Origin: Bacteroidota bacterium | GTDB taxonomy: Bacteria > Bacteroidota > Bacteroidia > Chitinophagales > Chitinophagaceae | Direction: 5' to 3' | DNA length: 13,850 bases | Assembly: GCA_023412975.1 (NCBI GenBank) | Contig: JAEZRB010000229.1 | Location: forward strand, 1-13,850 | In this document: piece after piece, positions 8,401 to 13,850 of the stretch | Numbering within the stretch: position 1 is the first letter of the stretch | Layout of the letters: every line of letters starts with the position of its first letter | Notes under the pieces: generated by a model | Databases searched by the model: none | Seen by the model: only the letters and a program-made list of their open reading frames with translations | Told to the model about the DNA's origin: nothing | Made by a program: the position numbers and the translations under genes

Positions 8401-8615
8401 ACAAATGGCAGGGCGGACTTGGTTATTATGAAACAACCAAAGACGCCAGCACAAATTTCTTTTTCAATTATCTACGAAAGGGCACATACGTATTCGAATA
8501 CCCGCTGTTTGTTACACATGCCGGTGATTTCAGCAACGGTATTACCAGTATTCAATGCATGTATGCACCCGAATTTAGTGCGCATAGTGAGGGAGTAAGG
8601 ATAACAATTGAATAA
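2499..8615 (+). CDS. Large secreted alpha-2-macroglobulin family protein with thioester motif
   Basis: A 2038-residue exported protein of the alpha-2-macroglobulin (A2M) family. Such proteins trap attacking proteases, which cleave a bait region and are then bound covalently through an internal thioester. A signal peptide occupies about 1-23 (MKLLKTIVIFAALFSLF, then ADS|Q) without a lipobox Cys. Residues about 24-420 are mostly helical and TPR-like. The MG2 signature FTDRSLYRPGQVVYFKG has its Asp at 605, and MG3 begins near VEEYKRPKF (694-702). A low-complexity Ala/Pro-rich then acidic linker (about 1208-1250) precedes the A2M core FFFPELSTDSSGAIEFSFTL (from 1265). The thioester motif is DCAEQ (Cys1489, Gln1492), with both bond-forming residues present. 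SNGGFVWF (1588-1595) belongs to the helical thioester domain. The end, MYAPEFSAHSEG, is typical of bacterial members. It is longer than the roughly 1600-residue enterobacterial forms. No pbpC-like gene is adjacent, and an oxidoreductase gene follows after 40 bp. Confidence 0.93.
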   Translation: MKLLKTIVIFAALFSLFTMNADSQPVKTYDAAWKRVEDFVKKNLPKSASAEVKKIYELAKKEKQDAQVIKSLVYLSFLQSENREDNQLASIAEFEKEIASSKEPVRSILNSLLAEMYWNYYHQNRWELYNRTKTTNFKKDDIATWGADDFHQKVGALYLSSLQPEKLLQETRLEPFDAIIVKGNTRHLRPTLFDLLAHRALSYFENDERDISKPAYAFEIDQASAFDPAADFIHRKFSNSDSSSLQYQALLIYQKLISFHLNDPRPDALIDADLKRLKFVRLKSVHPDKDQLYFNSINHVAHQYNELPAAAQAWYLLAEYYNRQADEYKPYEDTTHRYTRLKAKEICEKILQQKDSSEGRINCYNLLQRIENETLQFNLEKVNIPGQPFRALVGYRNFNKLYLRIIKPDESLKKQLEDQYNEKYWSAILAATPLRSWTQSLPETGDLQLHTAEIKIDALSPGEYLLIAGTNEDFNNQNTIVGARVFYVSNISYINQGQDYFVLNRDNGQPLAKASVQIWETKYNYDVSKFLKQKAKLYTTDKNGYFKKEKQLSPDRRSYQQANFLLDITHGDERLFINDAISDYYYYRESADEPKVTSSVFLFTDRSLYRPGQVVYFKGIVLNRVAAEKKAWANDQYETTIILRDANYQDIDSIRVKTNEFGSFSGKFQLPQSGLNGDFSLYARKDNLNAHFRVEEYKRPKFYVDYEPLKGTYELNDTIHITGFAKAYAGNNIDGAQVKYRVVRQPRFIYPWRFWRGWLPPSEPMEITHGEITTGADGKFVIKFAAIPDLKLDKKLEPVFDYTVYADVTDINGETRSGEQRVSVGYSSLLLKANIPTTLPVDSLKNFSIRTENMNGEFEPSMVKLTITKLREEKRLIRDRYWERPDQFTMTKEDYIKHFPYDEFDNETDPATWAKAEMVMEKSDSTKDKAQFSIGNWRGTPGYYQIEISTKDKNGKEVKDIKYIELYDEKSKQLNTTRYLWADGSKPIEPGEKTTVKLGTAADKLFVVQTLDKNLQNVNRPLEDEKSSDRSYNFLKLDNEKRVFDFTAIEADRGGYGVNWVFIKHNRVHQHSEIIKVPWTNKELNIEYATYRDKTLPGSEEKWKLKISGYKNEMIAAEMLAGMYDASLDQFYPHQWYKPGIWPVFINRLLWSGRQNFEKLNLTIKHHHYPDTKVLNKEYDHLIFSNYGNRMARGYSNVIMQSRAPGIEMEMKAAAPAPAREQADSSVSYYADEDGAADKMDDSVNQQAQQGSEVQIRKNFNETAFFFPELSTDSSGAIEFSFTLPDALTKWKFQALAHTKEGALGYSSKEIITQKQLMVQPNPPRFLREGDKMEFSTKIVNLTDKELTGQVGFQLLDATTNQPVDGWFNNMMPDQYFTVAAGQSELAKFPIAVPFQFNKALVWRVVAKAESFSDGEENALPVLTNRMLVTETLNLPMRGTGTKDFSFDKLKNTKSESLQHHALTVEYTSNPAWFAIQALPYLMEYPYDCAEQTWNRYYANSIASFIANSSPRIKKVFEQWKTSDTAALLSNLQKNEELKAVLLEETPWVLQAKSEAEQKRNIALLFDMVRMSRELNGSYEKLKQMQSSNGGFVWFKGGPDDRYMTQYIVTGIGHLKNLNAFADGQKPKLDEILAQAIPYLDRKIQEDYDKLIKDKTDLKKYTPGYSEVQYLYMRSFFPELAIPAASKKAYDYFRQRSQLTWTKQNKYMQGMLVLALGRTGDSKTPAAILKSLKETAITHNDLGMYWKDARRGWFWYEAPIERQALLIEAFQEIGKDINTADELRTWLLKNKQTNRWESTKATAEACYALLLQGTNWLQNEPVVDIKLGATMLSSADNKQEAGTGYFKTTIDGKDVKPVMGNISVTVSSPGNNGSTTQPSWGGVYWQYFEDLDKITTAATPLSLDKKLFVEKNTDRGPVLTPVNEGDILKVGDKIKVRVELRVDRDMEYVHMKDMRASALEPVNVLSSYKWQGGLGYYETTKDASTNFFFNYLRKGTYVFEYPLFVTHAGDFSNGITSIQCMYAPEFSAHSEGVRITIE

Positions 8616-8655
8616 TTCTAAATTAAAAAATTGCCTGTAGAACACTTAAAGGAAT

Positions 8656-9717
8656 ATGGAAACAAGGTATCTGATCATTGGACAGGGCATTAGTGGCAGT
8701 TTTCTTTCTTATCATCTAAAAAAAGAAAAACAGGATTTTCTTGTCATTGACAATAATGATCCCAACGCACCATCGAAACTGGCGGCAGGTATTATCAATC
8801 CTGTTACCGGCCGAAGGCTGGTGACGGTTTGGATGGTGGACGAAGTGTTACCATTTGCCTGGAAAGCCTACCAGGAAATCGGCCAGGAACTGGGTATAGA
8901 GGCGATTTCTCAAAAGAATATCATCGATTTTTTCCCCAACCCCTTTATGCGGGAAAACTTCCTTCAAAAAATTGAGACGGGTGACCCATTTGTTCATACC
9001 TACCCCGAGCAAAATCATTTCAATCACTTCTTCAATTATGAATTTGGCTGTGGCGAGATCAGGCCGGCATATACCGCTCATCTTGAAACATTAATACCTG
9101 CCTGGAGAAAGCAACTTAAAGCAGATGGAAAATTGCTGGAAGGAGTATTTGATATCACACAATTAAAGGTGGAATCGCAGCATATAACATATAAAAATAT
9201 CACGGCTGAAAAGGTCTTCTTTTGCGACGGGCCTTATGGTTTCGATAATCCTTATTTCAGACAACTTCCATTTGCTCCTAACAAAGGAGAAGCCCTGGTG
9301 GCGCATATACCCGGCCTGCCCACCCAGCATATTTATAAAAAGGGATTGATGATGGTACCGATGATCCAGGATGGCCTGTTTTGGATCGGCGCCAGTTATA
9401 TCTGGGACTTCGATGATCCGGGCCCGACTGAATCCTTTCGCATCAATACCGAACAAGCATTGAGGCAATGGTTAAAAATTCCATTTACCATCACGGAACA
9501 CCGGTCAGGGTTGCGACCTGCCACCCTGGAGCGACGCCCTTTTGTGGGTTTACATCCGCAATATTCTTCGGTAGGAATATTAAATGGCATGGGAACAAAA
9601 GGATGTTCGCTGGCGCCATTTTTTGCAAAGCAACTAACCGACCACCTGCTCTATGAAGAGCCGATAGCCAAGGATGCAGATGTCAAAAGATTCACGAAGA
9701 TTCTCTCCCGTTCCTGA
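8656..9717 (+). CDS. FAD-dependent oxidoreductase, DAO family
   Basis: A 353-residue cytoplasmic flavoprotein of the D-amino-acid oxidase (DAO) fold. The dinucleotide-binding motif GQGISG (G9, G11, G14) follows a beta strand, YLIIG, right at the N-terminus. This supports the ATG at 8656 even though the AAAGGA purine run ends only 2 nt before it. The acidic end of the second strand (FLVIDNND, about 29-36) fits FAD ribose binding. SKLAAGIINPVTGRR (about 40-54) and the C-terminal HRSGLRPATLERRPFVG and LNGMGTKGCSLAPFF are typical of DAO-type enzymes related to glycine oxidase and the MnmC C-terminal domain. There is no methyltransferase domain, so this is not a full MnmC. The substrate cannot be read from the sequence. 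The gene lies 40 bp after the A2M gene with no terminator between, so co-transcription is likely. Confidence 0.85.
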   Translation: METRYLIIGQGISGSFLSYHLKKEKQDFLVIDNNDPNAPSKLAAGIINPVTGRRLVTVWMVDEVLPFAWKAYQEIGQELGIEAISQKNIIDFFPNPFMRENFLQKIETGDPFVHTYPEQNHFNHFFNYEFGCGEIRPAYTAHLETLIPAWRKQLKADGKLLEGVFDITQLKVESQHITYKNITAEKVFFCDGPYGFDNPYFRQLPFAPNKGEALVAHIPGLPTQHIYKKGLMMVPMIQDGLFWIGASYIWDFDDPGPTESFRINTEQALRQWLKIPFTITEHRSGLRPATLERRPFVGLHPQYSSVGILNGMGTKGCSLAPFFAKQLTDHLLYEEPIAKDADVKRFTKILSRS

Positions 9718-9722
9718 CTCGG

Positions 9723-9735
9723 GGATGCTGGCTAG
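9723..9735. repeat. Inverted copy of a 13-bp dispersed intergenic repeat
   Basis: GGATGCTGGCTAG here is the exact reverse complement of CTAGCCAGCATCC at 1055-1067, next to the 14-bp tandem array. Both copies lie just beyond the 3' end of genes in convergent intergenic spaces. This suggests one family of dispersed intergenic repeats. Confidence 0.55.
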
Positions 9736-9761
9736 GCAGGCAAAACAGCCATGCGTTTTTT
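9727..9761 (+). terminator. Probable terminator after the FAD oxidoreductase gene
   Basis: GCTGGCT (9727-9733) pairs with AGCCATGC (9747-9754) with one bulged T, giving a 7-bp stem over a 13-nt loop. A six-T run follows at 9756-9761. The site is 10 bp after the stop of the oxidoreductase gene and before the convergent peptidase gene. The bulge and the long loop make it a moderate candidate. Confidence 0.45.
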
Positions 9762-9811
9762 CTTGTTGTAAGCTTTAATGAAGCGGCGGCAGCGATAGAT
9801 AAGGTACAGGG

Positions 9812-10597
9812 TTAACATGTTTCGGGTTTAAGAAGTTTAGTTTTCGTTATAGGGTCCTGGTTCAATACATGCCTCAGGGCATCATACAGATCGGGCATAT
9901 TCTGACGCAGACCTTTGGGATTTTCAAAAAAGGCCTCCACACTCACCGCCCAGAATTCATGCATATTACTAAAAGCATAACTGCGCAGGTAGCTTCGTCT
10001 TTTCGCGATCACTTCGGCGAGTATAGGCCCGGTGGTGGTTGAAAATTTCTCGTAATTCAATCGGAAGTTCGCGTCCATACCATACTGCGCGAAAAAGTTA
10101 TTATAGAGAAGGGCATGCGCCATCTCGTGAACGGCTACATTGATATTATCATCCTGGTAGGCATAACCATAAAGGAAATGCTTCCACGACAGGTAGATGC
10201 CGTCAGGCGCCACATGGCCAATAAACAACTCGTTGTCATCCTCCATATGATAGGCATCTGCCAGTATATAGATATCCTTGAAATAGGAAAGCTGGTAATT
10301 TTTTAATCCAAATGTGACCTGCACAGCGGATGAACTAACAAGAATTGCTGTCTCTTCGTTCTTTTCCAAACCGATAAAATGAAATCTCTTCTGCTTGCGA
10401 AACTGATGCGCACGTTTAACAAATTTCCATTTGGAAGCTACGGGGAGATCATTAAAATAATTGAAAACACTACCTATTACATAGGAGTACCGGTTGAAAA
10501 TAGCGGCATCCATCTCCACCTCCTCTGATTGCGCAGCAGAGGCTGATTTACCCGTGCGGGTAAATAAACTATTTAGTCTATGGAGGAAAGATTGCAT
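9812..10597 (-). CDS. MtfA-like zinc-dependent peptidase (M90 family)
   Basis: A 261-residue protein without a signal peptide. The zinc site is HEMAH (157-161), followed 50-60 residues later by HEFWAVSVEAFFENP (213-227). This is the arrangement seen in MtfA (Mlc titration factor A, peptidase family M90), where HExxH and a distal Glu bind zinc; by spacing the third ligand is probably Glu221. IYLSWKHFLYGY (134-145) fits the conserved strand region before the active site. E. coli MtfA binds the repressor Mlc and affects glucose uptake. That role cannot be assumed here, since the function in Bacteroidota is not established and no Mlc or PTS gene is nearby. The gene is convergent to the FAD oxidoreductase and divergent from aspS. 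Its start is the only ATG giving full length; no clear promoter was found. Confidence 0.85.
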   Translation of the reverse strand: MQSFLHRLNSLFTRTGKSASAAQSEEVEMDAAIFNRYSYVIGSVFNYFNDLPVASKWKFVKRAHQFRKQKRFHFIGLEKNEETAILVSSSAVQVTFGLKNYQLSYFKDIYILADAYHMEDDNELFIGHVAPDGIYLSWKHFLYGYAYQDDNINVAVHEMAHALLYNNFFAQYGMDANFRLNYEKFSTTTGPILAEVIAKRRSYLRSYAFSNMHEFWAVSVEAFFENPKGLRQNMPDLYDALRHVLNQDPITKTKLLKPETC

Positions 10598-10822
10598 AGT
10601 GCACGGTTCGGTGATTAAATATACTCAACGAATGTTCAAGATGCAAACGCTTACTGGTTAAATTCCGTTAGTAAAACTACGTACAATATTTGAATAGTTT
10701 AACAATCAAACAAATAGGCCTGTGATCTTAAACTGTCTATTTTCAAAAAATAAAACCTGGCTATGTTATTTCTACCATCGCAAGTTTTCCTGCCTGCATC
10801 GTCCCGGTATACTTTAGAGAAA

Positions 10823-10836
10823 ATTATGCGCATAAT
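10823..10836. promoter_or_regulatory. 14-bp perfect palindrome, candidate operator
   Basis: ATTATGCGCATAAT is a perfect 14-bp palindrome in the aspS upstream region, 40 bp before the -33 element. Its size and symmetry fit a binding site for a dimeric regulator, but there is no second copy in the window and no known regulator can be named. Confidence 0.3.
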
Positions 10837-10875
10837 AGCTGCCTGGCCCTGAGAATTTTCCCGTCGGAGGCCAAA

Positions 10876-10906
10876 TTGGCTGGTAGTAACCGCCTTGTTA
10901 TCTTTG
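10876..10906 (+). promoter_or_regulatory. Bacteroidetes-type promoter of aspS
   Basis: TATCTTTG at 10899-10906 fits the TAnnTTTG -7 consensus exactly, and TTGG at 10876-10879 lies at the expected -33 distance (20 bp between TTG and TA). Transcription should start near 10911-10913, giving a leader of about 20 nt before the ATG at 10933. The promoter also rules out the upstream in-frame TTG at 10876 as the start codon, because it would lie inside the -33 element. Confidence 0.75.
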
Positions 10907-10932
10907 CGCCTCAGAAAATTGAACGATACGTT

Positions 10933-12762
10933 ATGTACAGAACCCATACCTGTGGAGAGCTCAGGATCAACGATAAACAGAAAGAAGTAACCCTGGCCGG
11001 CTGGGTGCAGACCGTCAGGAAATTTGGCGCGATCACTTTTATCGATCTGCGTGACCGCTATGGCATTACACAGTTACTTTTTGGCGAGCAGTTGAATAAA
11101 GACCTGGATGATAACCCGCCGGGCCGCGAATTTGTATTGCAGGTTACCGGTGTGGTACATGAAAGGAGCAACAAGAATCCAAATATTCCAACCGGGGAGA
11201 TTGAAATTATTGTCTCATCCTTTAAGATATTGAATAAGTCGGCAGTACCTCCTTTTACCATCGAAGATAAAACAGATGGTGGTGATGACCTCCGCATGAA
11301 ATATCGGTATCTCGACCTGAGAAGAAATACCGTCAAGAAAAACCTTGAATTGCGATACGCTGTCAATAGGGCTACGAGGGACTATTTGCACACCCAGGGT
11401 TTTATGGATATCGAAACCCCTTTCCTTATCAAATCGACACCTGAAGGCGCACGCGATTTTGTGGTGCCTTCCCGCATGAACGCGGGACAATTTTATGCCC
11501 TGCCACAATCCCCGCAAACGTTCAAGCAATTGCTGATGATCAGCGGTTACGATCGATACTACCAAATTGTAAAATGTTTTAGGGATGAAGACCTGCGTGC
11601 TGATCGACAACCCGAGTTTACACAGATCGATTGTGAAATGGCATTTGTGGAACAGGAAGACATTTTGCAGATGTTTGAAGGTCTCGTAAAATATATCTTC
11701 AAAGAGGTAAAAGGGATTGATTACAGTGAAACCGTGCAAAGGATGAGCTGGGACGATGCGATGTGGCGGTTTGGTAATGACAAACCCGATATCCGCTTCG
11801 GCATGGAATTACTCAACCTAAAAAAACCGTCTACCGTTTACCAGGGAAAAGCTGACCAACGAAACCTGATCGCTGATGCGGGATTCAAAGTTTTTGATGA
11901 GGCCGAAACGGTTATTGCGGTAGCGGTACCGGGTTGCAGTGAATATAGCCGAAAACAAACCGATGAACTAACCGACTGGGTAAAGCGTCCACAGATTGGT
12001 ATGAAGGGACTCGCTTTTATAAAATGCAATACCGATGGCAGTTATAAAAGCAGCATGGATAAATTTTTCAACGAAGAAAAATTAAAGGTCATTGCTGATT
12101 CAGCCGCTGCTAAACCCGGCGACCTGGTTTTAATTCTTGCGGGCACCGAGGAAAGAACGAGAAAAGCCATGAGTGAACTCCGGCTCGAAATGGGACGTAG
12201 GCTTGGACTTAGAAAAGAAGATGAATTCAAACTTCTTTGGGTGCTGGATTTTCCTCTCTTTGAATACGATGAAGAAGGCAATCGCTGGGTCGCCCGTCAC
12301 CATCCGTTTACATCGCCGAAACCGGAGCAGATCCAAACGATGATCAATAACGATCCACAAATAAAAAATGCCGCTGAATACCTTTCACACCCGTATGCAA
12401 ATATCAAAGCAAATGCCTATGACATGGTTTTAAATGGCAATGAGATCGGCGGAGGATCGATACGGATCTTCCAGAAGGAATTGCAGGAAAAAATGTTTGC
12501 CGCCCTGGGTATGGATAAAGAGGAACAGCAACATAAGTTCGGCTTCCTGTTGGGCGCCTTCGAATATGGTGCGCCGCCACATGGTGGTATCGCATTTGGA
12601 TTCGATCGTCTTTGTGCCATTTTAGGAGGCAGTGAAAGTATTCGTGATTTTATTGCATTCCCCAAAAACAATAGTGGTCGGGACGTGATGCTCGATGCAC
12701 CGGCCACCATTGATGAAAAACAACTGGAAGAACTACAAATAAAACTAGACCTGGAATCCTGA
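10933..12762 (+). CDS. aspS: Aspartyl-tRNA synthetase
   Basis: The 609-residue cytoplasmic class II enzyme that charges tRNA-Asp with aspartate. Residues 1 to about 110 form the OB-fold anticodon-binding domain (MYRTHTCGELR, GWVQTVRKFG, FIDLRDRYGITQ). Motif 1 lies around FMDIETPFLIKSTPEGARDF. Motif 2 is FRDEDLRADRQPEFTQID, with Arg217 and Glu219 at the same numbers as in E. coli AspRS. Motif 3 is GGIAFGFDRLCAILGG, with Arg559. The bacterial-type GAD insertion (about 290-420) is present, in line with the long form. The ATG at 10933 starts the protein as in other bacterial AspRS, whereas an in-frame TTG at 10876 would add 19 unrelated residues and overlap the promoter. No Shine-Dalgarno sequence is visible. 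The stop overlaps the start of the next gene by 1 nt. Confidence 0.97.
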   Translation: MYRTHTCGELRINDKQKEVTLAGWVQTVRKFGAITFIDLRDRYGITQLLFGEQLNKDLDDNPPGREFVLQVTGVVHERSNKNPNIPTGEIEIIVSSFKILNKSAVPPFTIEDKTDGGDDLRMKYRYLDLRRNTVKKNLELRYAVNRATRDYLHTQGFMDIETPFLIKSTPEGARDFVVPSRMNAGQFYALPQSPQTFKQLLMISGYDRYYQIVKCFRDEDLRADRQPEFTQIDCEMAFVEQEDILQMFEGLVKYIFKEVKGIDYSETVQRMSWDDAMWRFGNDKPDIRFGMELLNLKKPSTVYQGKADQRNLIADAGFKVFDEAETVIAVAVPGCSEYSRKQTDELTDWVKRPQIGMKGLAFIKCNTDGSYKSSMDKFFNEEKLKVIADSAAAKPGDLVLILAGTEERTRKAMSELRLEMGRRLGLRKEDEFKLLWVLDFPLFEYDEEGNRWVARHHPFTSPKPEQIQTMINNDPQIKNAAEYLSHPYANIKANAYDMVLNGNEIGGGSIRIFQKELQEKMFAALGMDKEEQQHKFGFLLGAFEYGAPPHGGIAFGFDRLCAILGGSESIRDFIAFPKNNSGRDVMLDAPATIDEKQLEELQIKLDLES

Positions 12763-13247
12763 TGCCGGCACGCTGGAAATTATTTAGAGCCATCTGTATC
12801 ATCCAGATGATCGGGGCAGCATTCAACGAACTGGATGTGCTGTTTAGTTTTTTCAAATACGCCAGGTGGGGTGGTTTGATAAGCCTGGTCGTTTTCCTGG
12901 CAATCCTGCTTCTGACAATCCTCGGCATAAACCTGCTCAACAATAATTACCCCGATGAGCCAATAGAAGGCAAACAGAAAAAGTATTTTAACCGGCTGTT
13001 CCTGGTCAACTTCCTGTTTATTGCCTTCCTGTTTGGATTTGTGTTTGCTGAATTCCGCTCACTGTCACAACTCGCCAGCCTGAGCAGTAAACAGGTATTT
13101 GAACTTCCCTTCAGCATTTTCCTGATGCTGATCACCTATACCGTGATGCTTTTGCTTCAACTTGCGATCCTTTATGGGTTGTATAAGCTTAGGCTGGAGT
13201 TACATGACAATTTCCTTAAACGGAAATTTGAATTTGAGAATACTTAA
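12762..13247 (+). CDS. Four-helix membrane protein of unknown function
   Basis: A 161-residue protein with four hydrophobic segments at about 8-30, 36-58, 77-97 and 117-141. A polar loop (NNYPDEPIEGKQKK, about 61-74) separates helices 2 and 3, and the C-terminal tail is charged (LRLELHDNFLKRKFEFEN). I recognise no catalytic or transport motif and no family. Its start codon overlaps the aspS stop (TGATG at 12760-12764), so it is very probably co-transcribed with aspS and translationally coupled to it. It ends convergently on the serine protease gene, with the two stop codons sharing TTAA. The coding call rests on the open frame, the coupling and the clean membrane profile. Confidence 0.78.
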   Translation: MPARWKLFRAICIIQMIGAAFNELDVLFSFFKYARWGGLISLVVFLAILLLTILGINLLNNNYPDEPIEGKQKKYFNRLFLVNFLFIAFLFGFVFAEFRSLSQLASLSSKQVFELPFSIFLMLITYTVMLLLQLAILYGLYKLRLELHDNFLKRKFEFENT

Positions 13248-13850
13248 TTCAGGTGACGTTGTCGCAGGTTTTTTTCGTGTTGCCATCTGTAAAAAATAAA
13301 TATGCCGCCCAGGATCAGCGCAATGGCCATGATCCGGAAAACATATTTTCTCCTGACCGAATCCTTGTCTTGTCCATCAGATATCTTTTCGGTTGCAGCG
13401 TCGATATAATAATTCAACATCGGGAACTCACTGTTTACCGCTTTCACGCTTGCAAATCGCTTCAGGGCTTTTGTATAATATCCCGAATAAAAATAGGACA
13501 GCCCCGTATTAAATGCTATTGACGACTGGCTCATTCGTGTATCAACATTTACCGAGTCCAGGAATTGCTTGATAATAGAAACAGGTATGGCAAAATTGAA
13601 ACCCGGCGCCAGTCCCCCCGTTTTTTGCTCCAGGCTTCCAAAGGTTGCCAGGCCAATTACTTCACCCTTCGCATTACAGACCGGGCTGCCGCTACTACCG
13701 TGAGTAATAACCGCATCCATCTGTATCACCGGCCAGCCGCCAAGCGATTTCTTAACAGCACTAACCACACCGATCGTAAGGGTAGGTTCAATATTGGTTT
13801 CCCGCGCGAGGTATGCGTTGGACGTCACAGGATCGGGATAACCATAAACC
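13244..13850 (-). CDS. Trypsin-like serine protease with C-terminal membrane anchor (3' part)
   Basis: This is the C-terminal 201 residues of a gene that runs off the right edge; the frame is open to the last base, reading VYGYPDPVTSNAYL. The YGYP stretch and the catalytic serine motif GSSGSPVCNAKGEVIGLAT identify the second half of a trypsin/HtrA-like protease domain. The His and Asp of the triad lie outside the window. After GFNFAIPVSIIKQFL comes a helical TPR-like stretch (IAFNTGLSYFYSGYYTKALKRF). A short charged segment, one hydrophobic helix (about VFRIMAIALILGGIFIFY) and a basic tail (HEKNLRQRHLN) end the protein. This suggests a C-terminal membrane anchor with the protease domain on the other side. 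No PDZ domain is visible in this part. A GTG at 13826-13828 is internal and not the start. Confidence 0.85.
   Translation of the reverse strand, partial: VYGYPDPVTSNAYLARETNIEPTLTIGVVSAVKKSLGGWPVIQMDAVITHGSSGSPVCNAKGEVIGLATFGSLEQKTGGLAPGFNFAIPVSIIKQFLDSVNVDTRMSQSSIAFNTGLSYFYSGYYTKALKRFASVKAVNSEFPMLNYYIDAATEKISDGQDKDSVRRKYVFRIMAIALILGGIFIFYRWQHEKNLRQRHLN

Larger units (their letters stand above)
10598..10932. other. 335-bp divergent intergenic region, MtfA-like gene / aspS
   Basis: This AT-rich region separates the two divergent start codons. The aspS side holds a clear promoter (10876-10906) and, 40 bp upstream of it, a 14-bp palindrome (10823-10836). TATACTTTAG at 10808-10817 is a near match to a -7 element. 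On the MtfA side AAACTA (10674-10679) and TAGTTT (10695-10700) form a short inverted repeat, but no promoter for that gene could be recognised. No small gene was seen. Confidence 0.6.

Noticed and set aside
9706..9723. CCCG/CGGG inverted repeat at the end of the oxidoreductase gene
   Set aside because: Only 4 bp pair and no T-run follows; the hairpin starting at 9727 is the better terminator candidate.
9812..10597. Link between the MtfA-like peptidase and glucose PTS control
   Set aside because: The E. coli role depends on Mlc and PtsG, neither of which is present nearby; assigning it would be guesswork.
10876..10932. In-frame TTG start that would extend AspRS by 19 residues
   Set aside because: It lies in the -33 element of a clear promoter, the added residues match no AspRS N-terminus, and the ATG at 10933 gives the standard start.
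11215..11739. 174-codon open frame antisense to aspS
   Set aside because: It is entirely inside a highly conserved housekeeping gene and has no recognisable protein features; it is a shadow of the aspS codons.
13230..13250. GAATT/AATTC hairpin over the convergent stop codons
   Set aside because: It has a 5-bp AT-rich stem with an 11-nt loop and no T-tract, so it is too weak to call a terminator.

Overview
The window looks like an ordinary chromosomal stretch from a member of the Bacteroidota, most likely the Chitinophagaceae or close relatives. The reasons are a DUF4476 secreted protein, a very large alpha-2-macroglobulin-like protein, start regions without clear Shine-Dalgarno sequences, TAnnTTTG-type -7 promoter elements (upstream of sucD and aspS), and AT-rich intergenic DNA full of short repeats and hairpins. 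This placement is inferred from content, not from a database search.

Layout from left to right: sucD (+), with its own -7 element, ends at a hairpin terminator shared with a convergent DUF4476 gene (-). A 670-bp gene-free region (1829-2498) follows and is the most unusual part of the window. It holds a pair of 15-bp inverted ends about 400 bp apart, a 51-codon ORF remnant, a long imperfect inverted repeat, heptamer tandem repeats with G-quadruplex potential, and two related ACCCGAT/ATCGGGT hairpins. Next comes a 2038-residue thioester-type alpha-2-macroglobulin (+), followed 40 bp later by a FAD-dependent DAO-family oxidoreductase (+). Convergent to that is an MtfA-like zinc peptidase (-). 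A 335-bp divergent intergenic region carries a well-formed Bacteroidetes promoter for aspS (+). The aspS stop overlaps the start of a four-helix membrane protein of unknown function (+). That gene is convergent, with overlapping stop codons, to the 3' part of a trypsin-like serine protease gene (-) that runs off the right edge.

The genes do not form one pathway. sucD serves the TCA cycle and aspS translation. The alpha-2-macroglobulin probably acts as a protease trap in the cell envelope. MtfA-like and trypsin-like peptidases lie nearby, but nothing in the sequence links them to it.

I found no convincing new defence or metabolic system. The best leads are the composite repeat/remnant element at 1945-2415, the form of the alpha-2-macroglobulin (thioester present, no lipobox, long helical N-terminus), and the C-terminally membrane-anchored serine protease.
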